A stretch of DNA of 64,000 nt from Leptolinea tardivitalis (GCF_001050275.1 NZ_BBYA01000010.1:186001-250000), one strand, 5' to 3'; positions 41,786 through 50,695 are shown, numbered from the stretch's first letter. The notes: generated by a model from the letters alone, not told the origin. Numbers and translations: made by a program.

Positions 41786-43407
41786 GCCACCTCCCAAATT
41801 GCGCTGGATGTCCGGTATGTCCGTCCCGCGCTGTCGGTCAAATCAGCCCAGGCTGTCCATATGCCTTGTTCAGCGGTGCCAAAATTGATATCTCCAGAAT
41901 TTTGAGGAGTTGCCATCCAGCTAGCTCCGCTGCGGGACAGGCTTATCTCAACTCCGGATGGAGCTCGAACATGAACTGAGATGGTATAGGGCGGTTCTCC
42001 TCCCGTTGCAGCGCCCAATAAAGTTTGAGCGGGCTGCCCCAGGTTTGGAGCGAATAAAAGTAAACGAGCATATGTAACCGAAATAGTTCCGCTCAGTGGC
42101 GCGACAACATACACGGTGACCGTATCACTGGCTGTACCGGACACATTCGAACAGGTAACCGTATAGGTATGGGCACCTATCGGAATGCTGGCAAAGGCCC
42201 GGTTTCCACTCAGGATAATGCTCCCTGTCCAACCGCCATCCGAGCTGGAAACGGAGCAAGTGGTTGCATATTGGCTGACCCAGCTCAGGGTATAACTTGC
42301 CGGGGAGACGCGTGTAATCGGCCCATTAACTCCTTCAACTCGCAAATCGACTGTGGGAGGCAGCGGATTGATCCTGACTTGAACAGTGTCTACGACCTGG
42401 GCTCCAACCGGGTTGAAGCAGCGAACAGTATAGTTGTAAGTTCCCTGGAGCATATTGGTGAAAGGCTGGCTGCCATTTAATCCAATGGAGCCTGTAAGAT
42501 TCCCTTCAGCCTGGCATGAACTGGCGTTGGCGCTGCTCCAGGTTACTGTATAGGAAGCCGGTTCAAACAGGGATAGAGGACCATCCAGGTTATTGGCCTT
42601 CACATCCACTGAAGGCGGGGCAAACACATAGGCAGTGACACTGTCCGATGCGGAACCGGTTGGGTTTGTGCAGGTCAGGGTATAGGTATATGTGCCGGCT
42701 GTAATATTGCTATACCCTTGTGAGCCGGATACGGGCTGCGTTCCACTCCAGATTCCGGAAGCTGTACAAGAAGAGGCATTGGTACTGGTCCAACTAAGGG
42801 TATATCCACCCGGAGCTGTTTGTGATAATGGTCCCTGAGAATTATTGATTTGGAGATCCACGGTGGGCGGGGGTGAATCCCGATAAGAGGTCGTAACTGC
42901 CCGGAAGTCAACATACCCGCCGGAAGCGGTAATCGACCAGGTGCAATCTCCGGATGTAGGAACACTCCAGGCCGGACTGGGAAAGTTATTGAATCCCGGC
43001 GCGCCGGAACCAGGTGTGTAAAGATCGACAGTAGCAATGACCGTTCCGCAAGCTCGGATAATGGCTTTCCCCACGGAACTATCCCCGGTGTACGCAACCT
43101 GGACGTTAAAAGTCTTCAAGAACGTGAAATTTCCGGAGACGGAGCTGCCATTCTGAATACGGGTGACGGTTTCGGTGCATCCGTTACCGCAACTCGCTCC
43201 ACCTTCAGAAGCAGGCAAGGAAGTATTATCCCGGTGATAAAGAGATACATAGGACACAGAACCATTCCATTGGATGTAAGTTCGCTCCTGGTCATACGTA
43301 CGACCGCTCTTGAGATAATCCGGTGATATTGCAAGAACAGTTTGAACCGTCAAAACTGCCATCAACAAGGCAGAAAAAAGTGCAATGGAATATTTTTTCC
43401 TGAGCAT
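41758..43407 (-). CDS. Secreted protein with three Ig-like repeats
   Basis: A 549-residue exported protein with signal peptide (KKYSIALFSALLMAVLTVQTVLA). Three tandem repeats of about 85 residues lie between residues about 180 and 440; each has the pattern VDL...G P..Y.L.W.S..A..C..., then GTYTYTLTC.NP.G.A.DSVT, an Ig-like or PKD-like fold with a conserved Cys pair. A further beta domain ends the protein. It may be a pilus-associated adhesin or surface protein. The ATG at 43407 has AAAGGA five bases upstream. Confidence 0.72.
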   Translation of the reverse strand: MLRKKYSIALFSALLMAVLTVQTVLAISPDYLKSGRTYDQERTYIQWNGSVSYVSLYHRDNTSLPASEGGASCGNGCTETVTRIQNGSSVSGNFTFLKTFNVQVAYTGDSSVGKAIIRACGTVIATVDLYTPGSGAPGFNNFPSPAWSVPTSGDCTWSITASGGYVDFRAVTTSYRDSPPPTVDLQINNSQGPLSQTAPGGYTLSWTSTNASSCTASGIWSGTQPVSGSQGYSNITAGTYTYTLTCTNPTGSASDSVTAYVFAPPSVDVKANNLDGPLSLFEPASYTVTWSSANASSCQAEGNLTGSIGLNGSQPFTNMLQGTYNYTVRCFNPVGAQVVDTVQVRINPLPPTVDLRVEGVNGPITRVSPASYTLSWVSQYATTCSVSSSDGGWTGSIILSGNRAFASIPIGAHTYTVTCSNVSGTASDTVTVYVVAPLSGTISVTYARLLLFAPNLGQPAQTLLGAATGGEPPYTISVHVRAPSGVEISLSRSGASWMATPQNSGDINFGTAEQGIWTAWADLTDSAGRTYRTSSAIWEVAWHPVHGQP

Positions 43408-43415
43408 ACGATCCT

Positions 43416-43955
43416 TTATTGGGCAACCCCGGCTGAGGCAAATACGCAGACTGATTTTTCTATGATTCCGATGCGATCCAGCAATAGCCATTCAACAGGG
43501 ACAGATAGATAAACTCCAACCGCGGGTTCATTCGTGCTCCAATCTCCCCGGGCATTTCCGAGTCGTACAGGCCGAGGCGGGTAGCCCGTTATCGTTCCTC
43601 CGCTGGGATCAGGCAATACGCGGATATCCGCGTTGTAACCAGATACTCTACGGGCGTTCATTTCTGCCGTGATGATCTGCTGGGCTTGTGAAGCGGCGAT
43701 TTCAGGAGTAAGCCGGATAGAGCCAGTCGCGGCCACGTAAGTCCAATCTCTGCCCCGTGAAGCGCCGGCTAAGGCAGCCTCCTGAGCAACGGAGTACGCC
43801 CAATTGCGAGCGGAATAAAGGCGGTAAATATCCACCAACCCGGCAGCAATCAGGATAAAAACCAGGATCGTCAACAATCCCCATACCGCCGATTGAGCTC
43901 TCCGATCTCGGATCATTCCTTTACCGTAAAAAGCACAAGGATGAAATAGGGTCAT
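43416..43955 (-). CDS. TadG-like pilus protein
   Basis: A 179-residue protein with MIRDRRAQSAVWGLLTILVFI: a polar stub, one membrane helix, and an Ala-rich exported domain (EAALAGASRGRDWTY) as in TadG/TadE family members. Its ATG shares bases with the stop of the TadE-like gene upstream (ATGA overlap), so the start at 43955 is supported. It has a longer out-of-register alternative that I reject. It belongs to the second pilus set. Confidence 0.75.
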   Translation of the reverse strand: MTLFHPCAFYGKGMIRDRRAQSAVWGLLTILVFILIAAGLVDIYRLYSARNWAYSVAQEAALAGASRGRDWTYVAATGSIRLTPEIAASQAQQIITAEMNARRVSGYNADIRVLPDPSGGTITGYPPRPVRLGNARGDWSTNEPAVGVYLSVPVEWLLLDRIGIIEKSVCVFASAGVAQ

Positions 43956-44398
43956 GGATAACGTTCCACGATACCCCAATGGCGCACCCGAATCGTCATC
44001 GCAGGTTCAGCCAGGAATGGGATATCTGCCTGAAATGGAGCAGACGCTTCCAAAATAAAAGAGGTGCCAAATGGGCTTCCGGAAAGCCAGGCTGAACTGC
44101 GAAGATTGCCGGAAGCATCATAAACTTGCAGGGTTATGGTGCTATTCGCTCCCATCACATTTTGATTGACACCTTGCTGGACGACATTGCCGGCAAAACT
44201 CCATTGAGTGGGGTCCAGCGATAAGGCGCGAACAGCAGCACCAGATCCGCTATCCAATGCCTGCCGAATGGCTACGCCGCGGCTAAGTTCAATCCCACCG
44301 AAAATGACCAGCGCCAGGATCATCAAAACCAGCAGCGCTTCAACCGCAGCTTGTCCTGCCTGATCCTGGCTAAGACCCAATTTCGGTGTTGACATCAT
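43952..44398 (-). CDS. TadE-like minor pilin
   Basis: A 148-residue protein with QAGQAAVEALLVLMILALVIF, the classic TadE start with Glu and a membrane helix, and an exported beta-rich domain. It overlaps the pilin gene upstream by about 29 bases and the TadG-like gene downstream by 4 bases, so the genes are translationally linked. Two adjacent ATGs (44398 and 44395) could serve as starts. Confidence 0.8.
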   Translation of the reverse strand: MMSTPKLGLSQDQAGQAAVEALLVLMILALVIFGGIELSRGVAIRQALDSGSGAAVRALSLDPTQWSFAGNVVQQGVNQNVMGANSTITLQVYDASGNLRSSAWLSGSPFGTSFILEASAPFQADIPFLAEPAMTIRVRHWGIVERYP

Positions 44399-44516
44399 TA
44401 AATTTGACTCTTAAGGTGCTAAATATTTCCCAAAGCGCGCCGCCCACCAGGCTTATTAAAATGGCCAGGATGACGATGTATTCGACAACGCTCTGCCCAT
44501 TACGATCATGCAACAT
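44370..44516 (-). CDS. Flp/TadE-type small pilin
   Basis: A 48-residue protein: LHDRNGQSVVEYIVILAI followed by one hydrophobic helix and a short tail. NGQSVVEY with its Glu is the Flp pilin processing-site pattern. AAGGAGG lies five bases before the ATG at 44516. It is preceded by a 14-bp hairpin and overlaps the TadE-like gene. Confidence 0.78.
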   Translation of the reverse strand: MLHDRNGQSVVEYIVILAILISLVGGALWEIFSTLRVKFNDVNTEIGS

Positions 44517-44572
44517 ACTTCCTCCTTCTCCCAGAACACCCCAAGGCAAGTGCATATAAGGCAAGGGATGAT

Positions 44573-44606
44573 GGCGGTCGGTTCTCTAAAGGGAGAACCG
44601 ACCGCC
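44573..44606 (-). repeat. Perfect 14-bp hairpin between pilin genes
   Basis: GGCGGTCGGTTCTC (44573-44586) pairs with GAGAACCGACCGCC (44593-44606) over a six-base loop. There is no U-run, so it is more likely an mRNA-stabilising or processing structure that sets unequal pilin expression than a terminator. Confidence 0.7.
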
Positions 44607-44657
44607 CATTCTCAGTATTCGCCTGGCATACAAACACCAAGGGCGATCAATCGACGA

Positions 44658-44828
44658 TTATGGGTGCGCTGCAGGCACCGCAATGCTGTCGATCCAGTCC
44701 GCGATACTGCCGCCCTGGGTGCCGACATTGCTCAGGATGGCCCAGATGGCCACTGCGCCCAGAACAACGGCAATTCCCAGAACGACAACAAACTGCGGAA
44801 TTTCAGATGCGGATCTTTCAAACAACAT
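44658..44828 (-). CDS. Small pilin-like membrane protein
   Basis: A 56-residue protein: MLFERSASEIPQF, one long hydrophobic helix rich in Val and Ala, then a polar tail ending AVPAAHP. It resembles a Flp-type pilin but lacks a clear G|xxxxE site (SEIPQF instead). GGAAAGGAGA precedes the ATG at 44828. It lies between the pilus ATPase/TadBC genes and the other pilin, so it is probably a structural or minor pilin. Too short for many gene finders. Confidence 0.68.
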   Translation of the reverse strand: MLFERSASEIPQFVVVLGIAVVLGAVAIWAILSNVGTQGGSIADWIDSIAVPAAHP

Positions 44829-44901
44829 GTACAGTCTCCTTTCCCCTCATGGGGCCATAAAAAGATGGGATAGAACAACCCTATCGCACCACGCGAATGG
44901 G

Positions 44902-45756
44902 TTAAAAACCGCTGCCGACTGCTACCCCGGAGAGGGTTTTCAGGATGCGGTCGACCAGCGGGTAAAACAAAAGGATCACGATGGGACCGAGTAAAAATGG
45001 CATGGCCAACAGGGTAATGCGCAGGGGTAATCGCTGCATCTGTTCTTCCGATTGGTAGCCGATCTCTTCATTCAACTCTTCAATGGCACCGGCAATTGCC
45101 TGGTCGATATCCGAAACGCCGCCTGATTGTTGAGCCGCCTGGATACGCTGGACAAGCCTGGTAAAAAGGGGCGATTGTAGATCTTCGGCAATCTGGTTTA
45201 GGAGTTCCAGTCCGCTGCGAGCAGAACTGCCAGCCAATCTTCGCTTGAGCGATTGATAAACTGCTGACGTTTCCAGGGTGGTTTTGGAGATGCTTTCCAG
45301 ACCTAACAAAAGCGAACCCTGCAGGCTCATGTGCAGGCGCACATCAATTAAGAACTGGCGAATTTGACCGACCATGAAACGTTTGCGCTGCTGGATCAGA
45401 TATCGTTTGGCCAGCCAGACGAAAGCCGGCAGGGTCAGAAAACCGAATCGAATACTGGGCAGGGAAGGTCCAAGCGTAGCCAACAGAATGAGGCCTACTA
45501 ACGCTGCGCCTGCATACAAACTGTTCCATGGAACCTGACTCAAGCCAAGAATGGTCTCTTCAGTGTGGCTTCCTTCTTGTGCGTTGTGTATTCCGTTATG
45601 ATCCCGAATGCCGAGCCCGAGCGCCTGTAGACGCCCACGACTTACACTTCGGCTTAACCTCCTTCCTGTTTCAATAATGATCGATAGAACGGTATTGGCA
45701 ATCATGCCCACTCCAATTGCCAGGCTAAAGCCCACCACCAGGGAATAGGTATCCAT
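44902..45756 (-). CDS. TadC-like pilus assembly membrane protein
   Basis: A 284-residue type II secretion F-domain protein: several membrane helices, with the cytoplasmic F domain (about residues 135-230, LIDVRLHMSLQGSLLLGLESI, then QRIQAAQQSGGVSDIDQAI) between them, and a C-terminal pair of helices. It works with TadB in the inner-membrane platform that the TadA ATPase drives. Its ATG overlaps the stop of the TadB-like gene (TAATG). Confidence 0.8.
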   Translation of the reverse strand: MDTYSLVVGFSLAIGVGMIANTVLSIIIETGRRLSRSVSRGRLQALGLGIRDHNGIHNAQEGSHTEETILGLSQVPWNSLYAGAALVGLILLATLGPSLPSIRFGFLTLPAFVWLAKRYLIQQRKRFMVGQIRQFLIDVRLHMSLQGSLLLGLESISKTTLETSAVYQSLKRRLAGSSARSGLELLNQIAEDLQSPLFTRLVQRIQAAQQSGGVSDIDQAIAGAIEELNEEIGYQSEEQMQRLPLRITLLAMPFLLGPIVILLFYPLVDRILKTLSGVAVGSGF

Positions 45757-46643
45757 TAAGCCCCCTCCCCGTAACTCAATTGGTAGACTTCATATTCAAA
45801 ATACAGGCTGGCCAGTGCTGCCGCGCAGATCAAGACAGTCAGTAACACCCGATGGGAAACATCTTGAAGGAAAAACTCCCGCCAGGCTGGGGAAAGCACC
45901 ACAAATAGGATCGCCCCGGCCACGACGCCTTGAAGCAGCCGGATGGTGCCGCGCACCAGTGAGAGAGTCTGGTGTGTTTTCGAACGCAGCAGCTTTTGCC
46001 GGTGGGCTTCCTGCTCCAATGAAATAAGCAGCCCATCTTGGGTTTCATCTGTCAATTGGGCGCTATGGGCAATCAAAGCAGACAATCGGGCAGTGACATT
46101 CCCTGGAAGTCCTTTGAAGGCTTGGGCAGCCTGCTCAGGCGGCTGGTGCATCCGTAAACGACTGGCGACCTGGTCAATCGCGTGTTTCATCATGCCAGTT
46201 GGCAGCTCGACTCTGGTCAAAGCATTTAAAATCGAACGGTCAACACTCATCAAGGAGCGGATTTGGAGTGCAACCACTTCGGCATCTTCATTTATGTGAG
46301 CGCGTTCGATCTGGCGTTTTTGAAAATCAGCCCAGATCAGGATAACCAGGCCGATCAGCAACACCAGGGGGGAAAGCATGAAATCATGGACGGCCAGGGC
46401 CATCACCGGGATTGTTATCAACAGGATCAATCGTTTCCAATCCAATTCAATCTGCGCCTGGTAAGGTTTTTCCTGAATAATGCCCATATCGCGCAGCCGG
46501 CGGCCCGCCCAACTGATAAATGTTTTCCGCCAGGCGCGAACAATCACTTCTGTCCCGGTTACCAGCAGGTTATAAAACGTGAGAAAGACGCCGGAGGCCA
46601 GGAAAACTGCGCCGGCATCGATCAAGAAGCGGAATGGAGTCAT
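45756..46643 (-). CDS. TadB-like pilus assembly membrane protein
   Basis: A 295-residue membrane protein of the T2SSF type: N-terminal helix, a paired helix segment (KRLILLITIPVMALAVHDFML), a cytoplasmic helical domain and two C-terminal helices. Partner of the TadC-like protein. The ATG at 46643 forms an ATGA overlap with the stop of the preceding gene, which decides this start. Confidence 0.78.
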   Translation of the reverse strand: MTPFRFLIDAGAVFLASGVFLTFYNLLVTGTEVIVRAWRKTFISWAGRRLRDMGIIQEKPYQAQIELDWKRLILLITIPVMALAVHDFMLSPLVLLIGLVILIWADFQKRQIERAHINEDAEVVALQIRSLMSVDRSILNALTRVELPTGMMKHAIDQVASRLRMHQPPEQAAQAFKGLPGNVTARLSALIAHSAQLTDETQDGLLISLEQEAHRQKLLRSKTHQTLSLVRGTIRLLQGVVAGAILFVVLSPAWREFFLQDVSHRVLLTVLICAAALASLYFEYEVYQLSYGEGA

Positions 46644-47023
46644 GCTGGATCCTCTGGATTTAATCGTTGATCGCTTTTCGATTGGAACTGGTAATCTTGG
46701 ACATCCCATGAAATTCCAAAGGCTCGACAGCGTTTTTCAATATCTCTTTTTGAGACGCCATAGAGGGTTGCCACTTCAGTAATAGGAATTTCCTGGATCA
46801 ACTGATACAGTTCTTCTGGATCGATTTCCAATTTCTGTGAAACCAATCTCCGGTGTGTACGGTTATGGAAAAATTGCCTGTTTTTGCCTGAAGTGAGCAG
46901 TAAATGAGACAGGGACACTTTATAAAAAGCTCCACAAATCGGGCAAAAGAGAATAAGGTTTGTAAAAGGATGTTCGGTGCAATCCCATAAGGAAATGATT
47001 GGAATGGTTTCGTCAGGTTGCAT
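46640..47023 (-). CDS. Hypothetical protein with a zinc-ribbon-like half and a helix-turn-helix
   Basis: A 127-residue soluble protein. Near residue 25 is LFCPICGAFYKV, half a zinc ribbon, and the C-terminal region has an HTH-like segment (ITEVATLYGVSKRDIEKRCRAFG). It may bind DNA and act as a regulator, unusual inside a pilus operon. GGTGGAG precedes the ATG at 47023; it overlaps the TadB-like gene by four bases. Confidence 0.6.
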   Translation of the reverse strand: MQPDETIPIISLWDCTEHPFTNLILFCPICGAFYKVSLSHLLLTSGKNRQFFHNRTHRRLVSQKLEIDPEELYQLIQEIPITEVATLYGVSKRDIEKRCRAFGISWDVQDYQFQSKSDQRLNPEDPA

Positions 47024-47033
47024 ACACTCCACC

Positions 47034-47690
47034 TTAATTCAAAGATGAAACGAGCATTTTCGGGGATGTTGCCGGTTCAATCTGCCAACACAGAAAACCA
47101 TACATAGGGTATGTCGGCGGCTCCCAGCCGTAGCGAATGAAACCATTGGAGATACCGGTTCCCTGGTCGTCCAACACCAGGATGGTGTCAATCATCTGAG
47201 CCAGGTGACAATAATCCGAATCGCAATCTTCCCAAAATACGCCATTCTGGTTGACATATTCGCCTTTGAGTTGCACTGCAACCAATTGGCCTTCTTGTAT
47301 GGCTTCGCTGGCTGTTTTGAAGACCGGTTTACCTGGAAATTGGATTTCGGTCGTGACCCAGGTGTAACTGATGTCGCCGTCTGATTCGAGAAAGTAAACT
47401 TTCACCAGGCTGATTGGATCTATCAAGTCGATCTGTCTGGTTTCTCCAGCAACCCCATAGAAGCGCCATTCTTTTTGCTCCCTGATGTAACGCAGCCCTT
47501 GCCAGGGTGCGGTACGTAACTCGTTATCAATTTTCTGGTTGCCCCGGAGAAGATCATCAGCCACTTCGATTGGGGTAGGGACAGGGTCGACAGGCGCCAA
47601 TCGATTAAGTTGGCTCAGTCCTATGATGATCCCAGTCAGAATAAGTACCGCTAACATGATCAATAAAAGCTTTTTACTCACCCGGTTCAT
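47034..47690 (-). CDS. Membrane-anchored hypothetical protein
   Basis: A 218-residue protein with a basic N-terminus and one membrane helix (KKLLLIMLAVLILTGIIIGL), then an exported domain of mostly beta strands with a DCDSDYC pair. No family recognised. It overlaps the TadA-type ATPase gene by four bases (ATGA) and the next gene follows after 10 bases, so it is part of the pilus operon. Confidence 0.62.
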   Translation of the reverse strand: MNRVSKKLLLIMLAVLILTGIIIGLSQLNRLAPVDPVPTPIEVADDLLRGNQKIDNELRTAPWQGLRYIREQKEWRFYGVAGETRQIDLIDPISLVKVYFLESDGDISYTWVTTEIQFPGKPVFKTASEAIQEGQLVAVQLKGEYVNQNGVFWEDCDSDYCHLAQMIDTILVLDDQGTGISNGFIRYGWEPPTYPMYGFLCWQIEPATSPKMLVSSLN

Positions 47691-49039
47691 GCCAATTCCT
47701 CCATACTTTGAAATGCTTCTTCAAAAACCGGCATGCTCCGCTCGCCTTCAGCGCGATACAAATAATTCAAACGATAATTTCCACGTTCGTCCAATCCCTG
47801 AATCACGGCAATTGCTTGCAAGGTGCGCTGAACTCGTCCGGATTGATTCACCCTTCCCATCAAAGCAACCACATCCAACCCCATCGCTACCATGGAACGG
47901 ACAGCGGCCAACCCTAATTCGGGCGCGGAAGCCAATGCAAGCTGTTCCAGGCGCATCAAGGCTTCTTCAACCGTTCCACCGTGGATGGTGGTGAGTGCTT
48001 TTCGTCCCAGGCAAGTGGCTTTCAGGAACTGTAATGCTTCAGGGCCTACCACTTCCCCTACCAGGATGGCGGCCGGATTCATGCGGGTATAGATCACGTT
48101 CAATACCCAGTCCAACGAAACCCCTGGGGTTCCCGGTGGAAGCTCGGCAGGAGCGACAGCTCGCAGCAAAAAAGGATGTTGGATTTCCAACTCTCGAAAA
48201 GTTTCCAGGGCGGCTAAGGGTGCAGTTGTTGGTAAAAATCCAGACAAAGCATTCAACAGAGTCGTTTTCCCGGATCCCATTTCACCAGCAATCATCAGGC
48301 TTCCAGAAAGGGTAGCCACCAACCAGGCTAGAAAACGATCAGGGGTATTTTGCAAACCCTGGATACGGCATTGTTGTTCAGGGTCGGCGATGTCATCCAG
48401 CGATCCGGATAACGAGAGATTACGTCTGGCGAAAGTTCCGGTCTTTTCCATTTCTTCCAGGGTTCGCACCCGCCTGCCAAAAGTACGGATATTTATCGCG
48501 GTCCCTTCGGTTGAAAGGCGCGGGACGATGGCGGTGAAGCGTTCGCCGCCGGGTAAGTCGATCAGCACCGCCGGACGGTCACCGCGCAGGGTAGCGCCGC
48601 CTTGATCGGCTACATGCACGGCAAGATTTTCAAAATAACTATCATCCGCCAGTTTTCCCAGGTGGTGAAAAGTTCCATCATATTCGACCGCTACGTACCC
48701 ATTGCGAACAAAGATCTCTTCCACATAAGGATCACGGAGAAGTTGATCGAGTAAGCCTACCCCGGACAAAGCATCTGTGATCATTTGAGCGTTACGGTTA
48801 ACCGCTGTCCGATCGCGCAGCACACTTCGTGTTTCACCCTGGTCGATAAGGATCGAGCGAACTTCATCAAAAAAGCGACGCCGTTTGTCCGGATCGGATT
48901 CACGCCAGGAAGGGGGATTAATCCCTCGTTTAACCAGTTCTTCACGAACTCGTTCGATCAATTTCAGGTCGTTCTGATTGAGGGGATGTACTTGTGGCGG
49001 TTGTAATGCCGTGTTTAAGGGGTTGCGAGTGTCGTCCAC
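47687..49039 (-). CDS. tadA: CpaF/TadA-type pilus ATPase
   Basis: A 450-residue secretion ATPase. Walker A is MIAGEMGSGKTTLLNAL near residue 250, the Asp-box region DWVLNVIYTRMNP and Walker B AAILVGEVVGPEAL follow, with TTIHGGTVEEALMRL as the conserved His box. The N-terminal 150 residues contain the all-helical and linker domains (LDQLLRDPYVEEIFV). It would power pilus assembly with the TadB/TadC proteins. The gene overlaps the CpaB-like gene by 25 bases. Confidence 0.9.
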   Translation of the reverse strand: MDDTRNPLNTALQPPQVHPLNQNDLKLIERVREELVKRGINPPSWRESDPDKRRRFFDEVRSILIDQGETRSVLRDRTAVNRNAQMITDALSGVGLLDQLLRDPYVEEIFVRNGYVAVEYDGTFHHLGKLADDSYFENLAVHVADQGGATLRGDRPAVLIDLPGGERFTAIVPRLSTEGTAINIRTFGRRVRTLEEMEKTGTFARRNLSLSGSLDDIADPEQQCRIQGLQNTPDRFLAWLVATLSGSLMIAGEMGSGKTTLLNALSGFLPTTAPLAALETFRELEIQHPFLLRAVAPAELPPGTPGVSLDWVLNVIYTRMNPAAILVGEVVGPEALQFLKATCLGRKALTTIHGGTVEEALMRLEQLALASAPELGLAAVRSMVAMGLDVVALMGRVNQSGRVQRTLQAIAVIQGLDERGNYRLNYLYRAEGERSMPVFEEAFQSMEELA

Positions 49040-49725
49040 AATAGGCCTCCTTGTTTTTTGGCGTTTGCGACCGCATTCAGGATGTCATTAACCGCTTCTG
49101 GCTTAACCGCCAATGTCAGAATTTGAACCTGCTCAGTCTGTGGGCTGCTGTTGAAAGTCGAATTACTGTCACTTTTTTGACTTGTTTCAGCAGCTACGCC
49201 TTGTGCATTCCGCACATCCACAACCAGGATACTGCCGGCGATGAGTTCAACCTTGAACCCGGTTTGATTATTCGCTTTTGGATCTGTGTTACCGGGGGCA
49301 GCAGCTTCCTCTGACACCTGATAAAGATTGACGTGTTCTCCAATCCGGATCTGGCCGCCCACTGCGGATACCGGTTCAACGGGGATAGAAATTACTTCAA
49401 AACCAGCATCCGCCAAACGGAATTGCGCAACCGGTACAGCATTTGCCTGCGCGATGGGCAACCCTGCCGGCAATGGAACTGCGCTGATCATTCCATCTAA
49501 GGCCTGGATCGATTGGTAATATGGCAAAGATTCCATTGTGCGTGGCATTTCACGCATCTGGAATAGTTCTGGATTGAGGATAGTGTAGGCGGGGATTGCA
49601 TTGACCGGGACAGGCACCTGGTAAGTGGAGACTTCTTTGAGATACAGGGTTCTCCCATAAAACCCGGCTCCCAAAGCCAGTGCGATAGCGATCAAACCAA
49701 TAATGAATTGGGTGATGCGGTTCAT
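49015..49725 (-). CDS. CpaB/FlgA-like SAF-domain pilus assembly protein
   Basis: A 236-residue protein with an N-terminal signal anchor (FIIGLIAIALALGAGFYGR) and a SAF domain (VPVNAIPAYTILNPELFQ, AQANAVPVAQF) as in CpaB/RcpC, which helps form the pilus channel. It opens the operon that runs to 40247. The start at 49725 lies after the shared leader module (copy C). Confidence 0.78.
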   Translation of the reverse strand: MNRITQFIIGLIAIALALGAGFYGRTLYLKEVSTYQVPVPVNAIPAYTILNPELFQMREMPRTMESLPYYQSIQALDGMISAVPLPAGLPIAQANAVPVAQFRLADAGFEVISIPVEPVSAVGGQIRIGEHVNLYQVSEEAAAPGNTDPKANNQTGFKVELIAGSILVVDVRNAQGVAAETSQKSDSNSTFNSSPQTEQVQILTLAVKPEAVNDILNAVANAKKQGGLLWTTLATP

Positions 49726-49754
49726 GACTTCTCCTTTAGTGGATTAAATAAAAA

Positions 49755-49787
49755 GCCGAACAAGATACCCAGAAGGTTCTGTCCGGC
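49755..49787 (-). promoter_or_regulatory. Leader hairpin, copy C of the four-copy module
   Basis: GCCGAACA (49755-49762) pairs with TGTCCGGC (49780-49787). The single change gives a G-U pair in the minus-strand RNA, keeping the stem. Five U follow. The loop has CCTTCTGGGT. Confidence 0.72.
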
Positions 49788-49831
49788 CAACGATTGAATG
49801 AATAATAGATATTCGGCTGTTTTCTACTATC

Positions 49832-49861
49832 AGTCTAGCAATCTGGGATGCCTTATCCCAG
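49832..49861 (-). promoter_or_regulatory. Promoter of copy C
   Basis: On the minus strand CTGGGA (49856-49861, preceded by CCCCC) is followed after 18 bases by TAGACT (49832-49837). It drives the large pilus operon. Confidence 0.62.
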
Positions 49862-49981
49862 GGGGAAGCAAACGTTAATATTCCTTCGAAAAGCATTGAT
49901 TTATATACGGCAATGCCGGATAATCATTTTATAGAAATATACCAGCTCATATCTTGCGGAAGATTGCAGAGGAAATACAAA

Positions 49982-50269
49982 ATGTCTAAACGGGATATTG
50001 GTCAGGAAATACTGGATGGAATCCAAGAGATTAAAGCGTTCAAAGCAAGTCGTGGGGACTTACGCACCCATTCGTTAAAAGAACCAGCATCCCCGCAGGT
50101 GATTCGTGCCAAACTTAATTTGTCTCAGTCTGCATTTGCAGGTTTGATGGGCGTTAGCTTACGAACCGTTCAAGACTGGGAGCAAGGCCGGCGTAAACCC
50201 AGCGGCCCGGCAGAAGCATTGTTGCGGATTGCAGAACAAAAGCCCGAAGTGTTTTTAGATCTGGTATAG
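49982..50269 (+). CDS. XRE-family regulator, antitoxin-like
   Basis: A 95-residue protein with a helix-turn-helix in the middle (RAKLNLSQSAFAGLMGVSLRTVQDWEQG) of the type found in HigA/NadS-like antitoxins. No partner toxin lies beside it, so it may be an orphan antitoxin or a plain repressor. GAGGAA precedes the ATG at 49982; longer starts from 49913 lack a good site. Confidence 0.7.
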   Translation: MSKRDIGQEILDGIQEIKAFKASRGDLRTHSLKEPASPQVIRAKLNLSQSAFAGLMGVSLRTVQDWEQGRRKPSGPAEALLRIAEQKPEVFLDLV

Positions 50270-50366
50270 ACCTTTCCCTCTCGTATTTTTACATCATACC
50301 GAATATCAATAATGACTCCAAATACATTTTACTGTTGCCCTATTCAGCCAAGGTATTGGTGGAAAA

Positions 50367-50396
50367 TCTCCCAAATTGGGAGAAAAGTGTTATAAT
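50367..50396 (+). promoter_or_regulatory. higBA promoter and operator
   Basis: A palindrome TCTCCCA-AAT-TGGGAGA (50367-50383) lies just upstream of TATAAT (50391-50396) and the higB ATG at 50402. It is the likely HigA autoregulation site; the mRNA leader is very short or absent. Confidence 0.7.
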
Positions 50397-50401
50397 AAAT
50401 T

Positions 50402-50695
50402 ATGCGGATCATCTCACGTCGCCGTCTCGTTGAATTCTGGGAAGTCCATCCAGATGCTGAACAACCGCTGCGGGCTTGGTACACAGAAACGAAAAAAGCC
50501 AGTTGGAATTCGCCGGCAGAAATCAAAGAGATCTATCGCAGCGTCAGTATCCTTTCCAACAACCGGGTTGTATTCAACATTAAAGGCAATACCTACCGGT
50601 TGATCGTGGTAGTTGAATACTCCCAAGGGAAGATGTTCATCCGGTTTGTGGGCACCCATGCGGAATATGACCGGATTGATGCGACCAGCATCTAG
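50402..50695 (+). CDS. higB: HigB toxin, mRNA interferase
   Basis: A 97-residue toxin of the HigB family. It starts MRIISRRRLVEFWEVHPDAE and keeps the family pattern (LRAWYTETKKASWNSPAEIK, NRVVFNIKGNTYRLIVVV, FIRFVGTHAEYDRID). HigB cuts mRNA on the ribosome when its antitoxin is lost. It is followed at once by higA. Function is known for the family. Confidence 0.92.
   Translation: MRIISRRRLVEFWEVHPDAEQPLRAWYTETKKASWNSPAEIKEIYRSVSILSNNRVVFNIKGNTYRLIVVVEYSQGKMFIRFVGTHAEYDRIDATSI

Noticed and set aside
43702-43884. Open frame inside the TadG-like gene
   Set aside because: It overlaps a clear pilus gene on the same strand in another frame and has no ribosome site.
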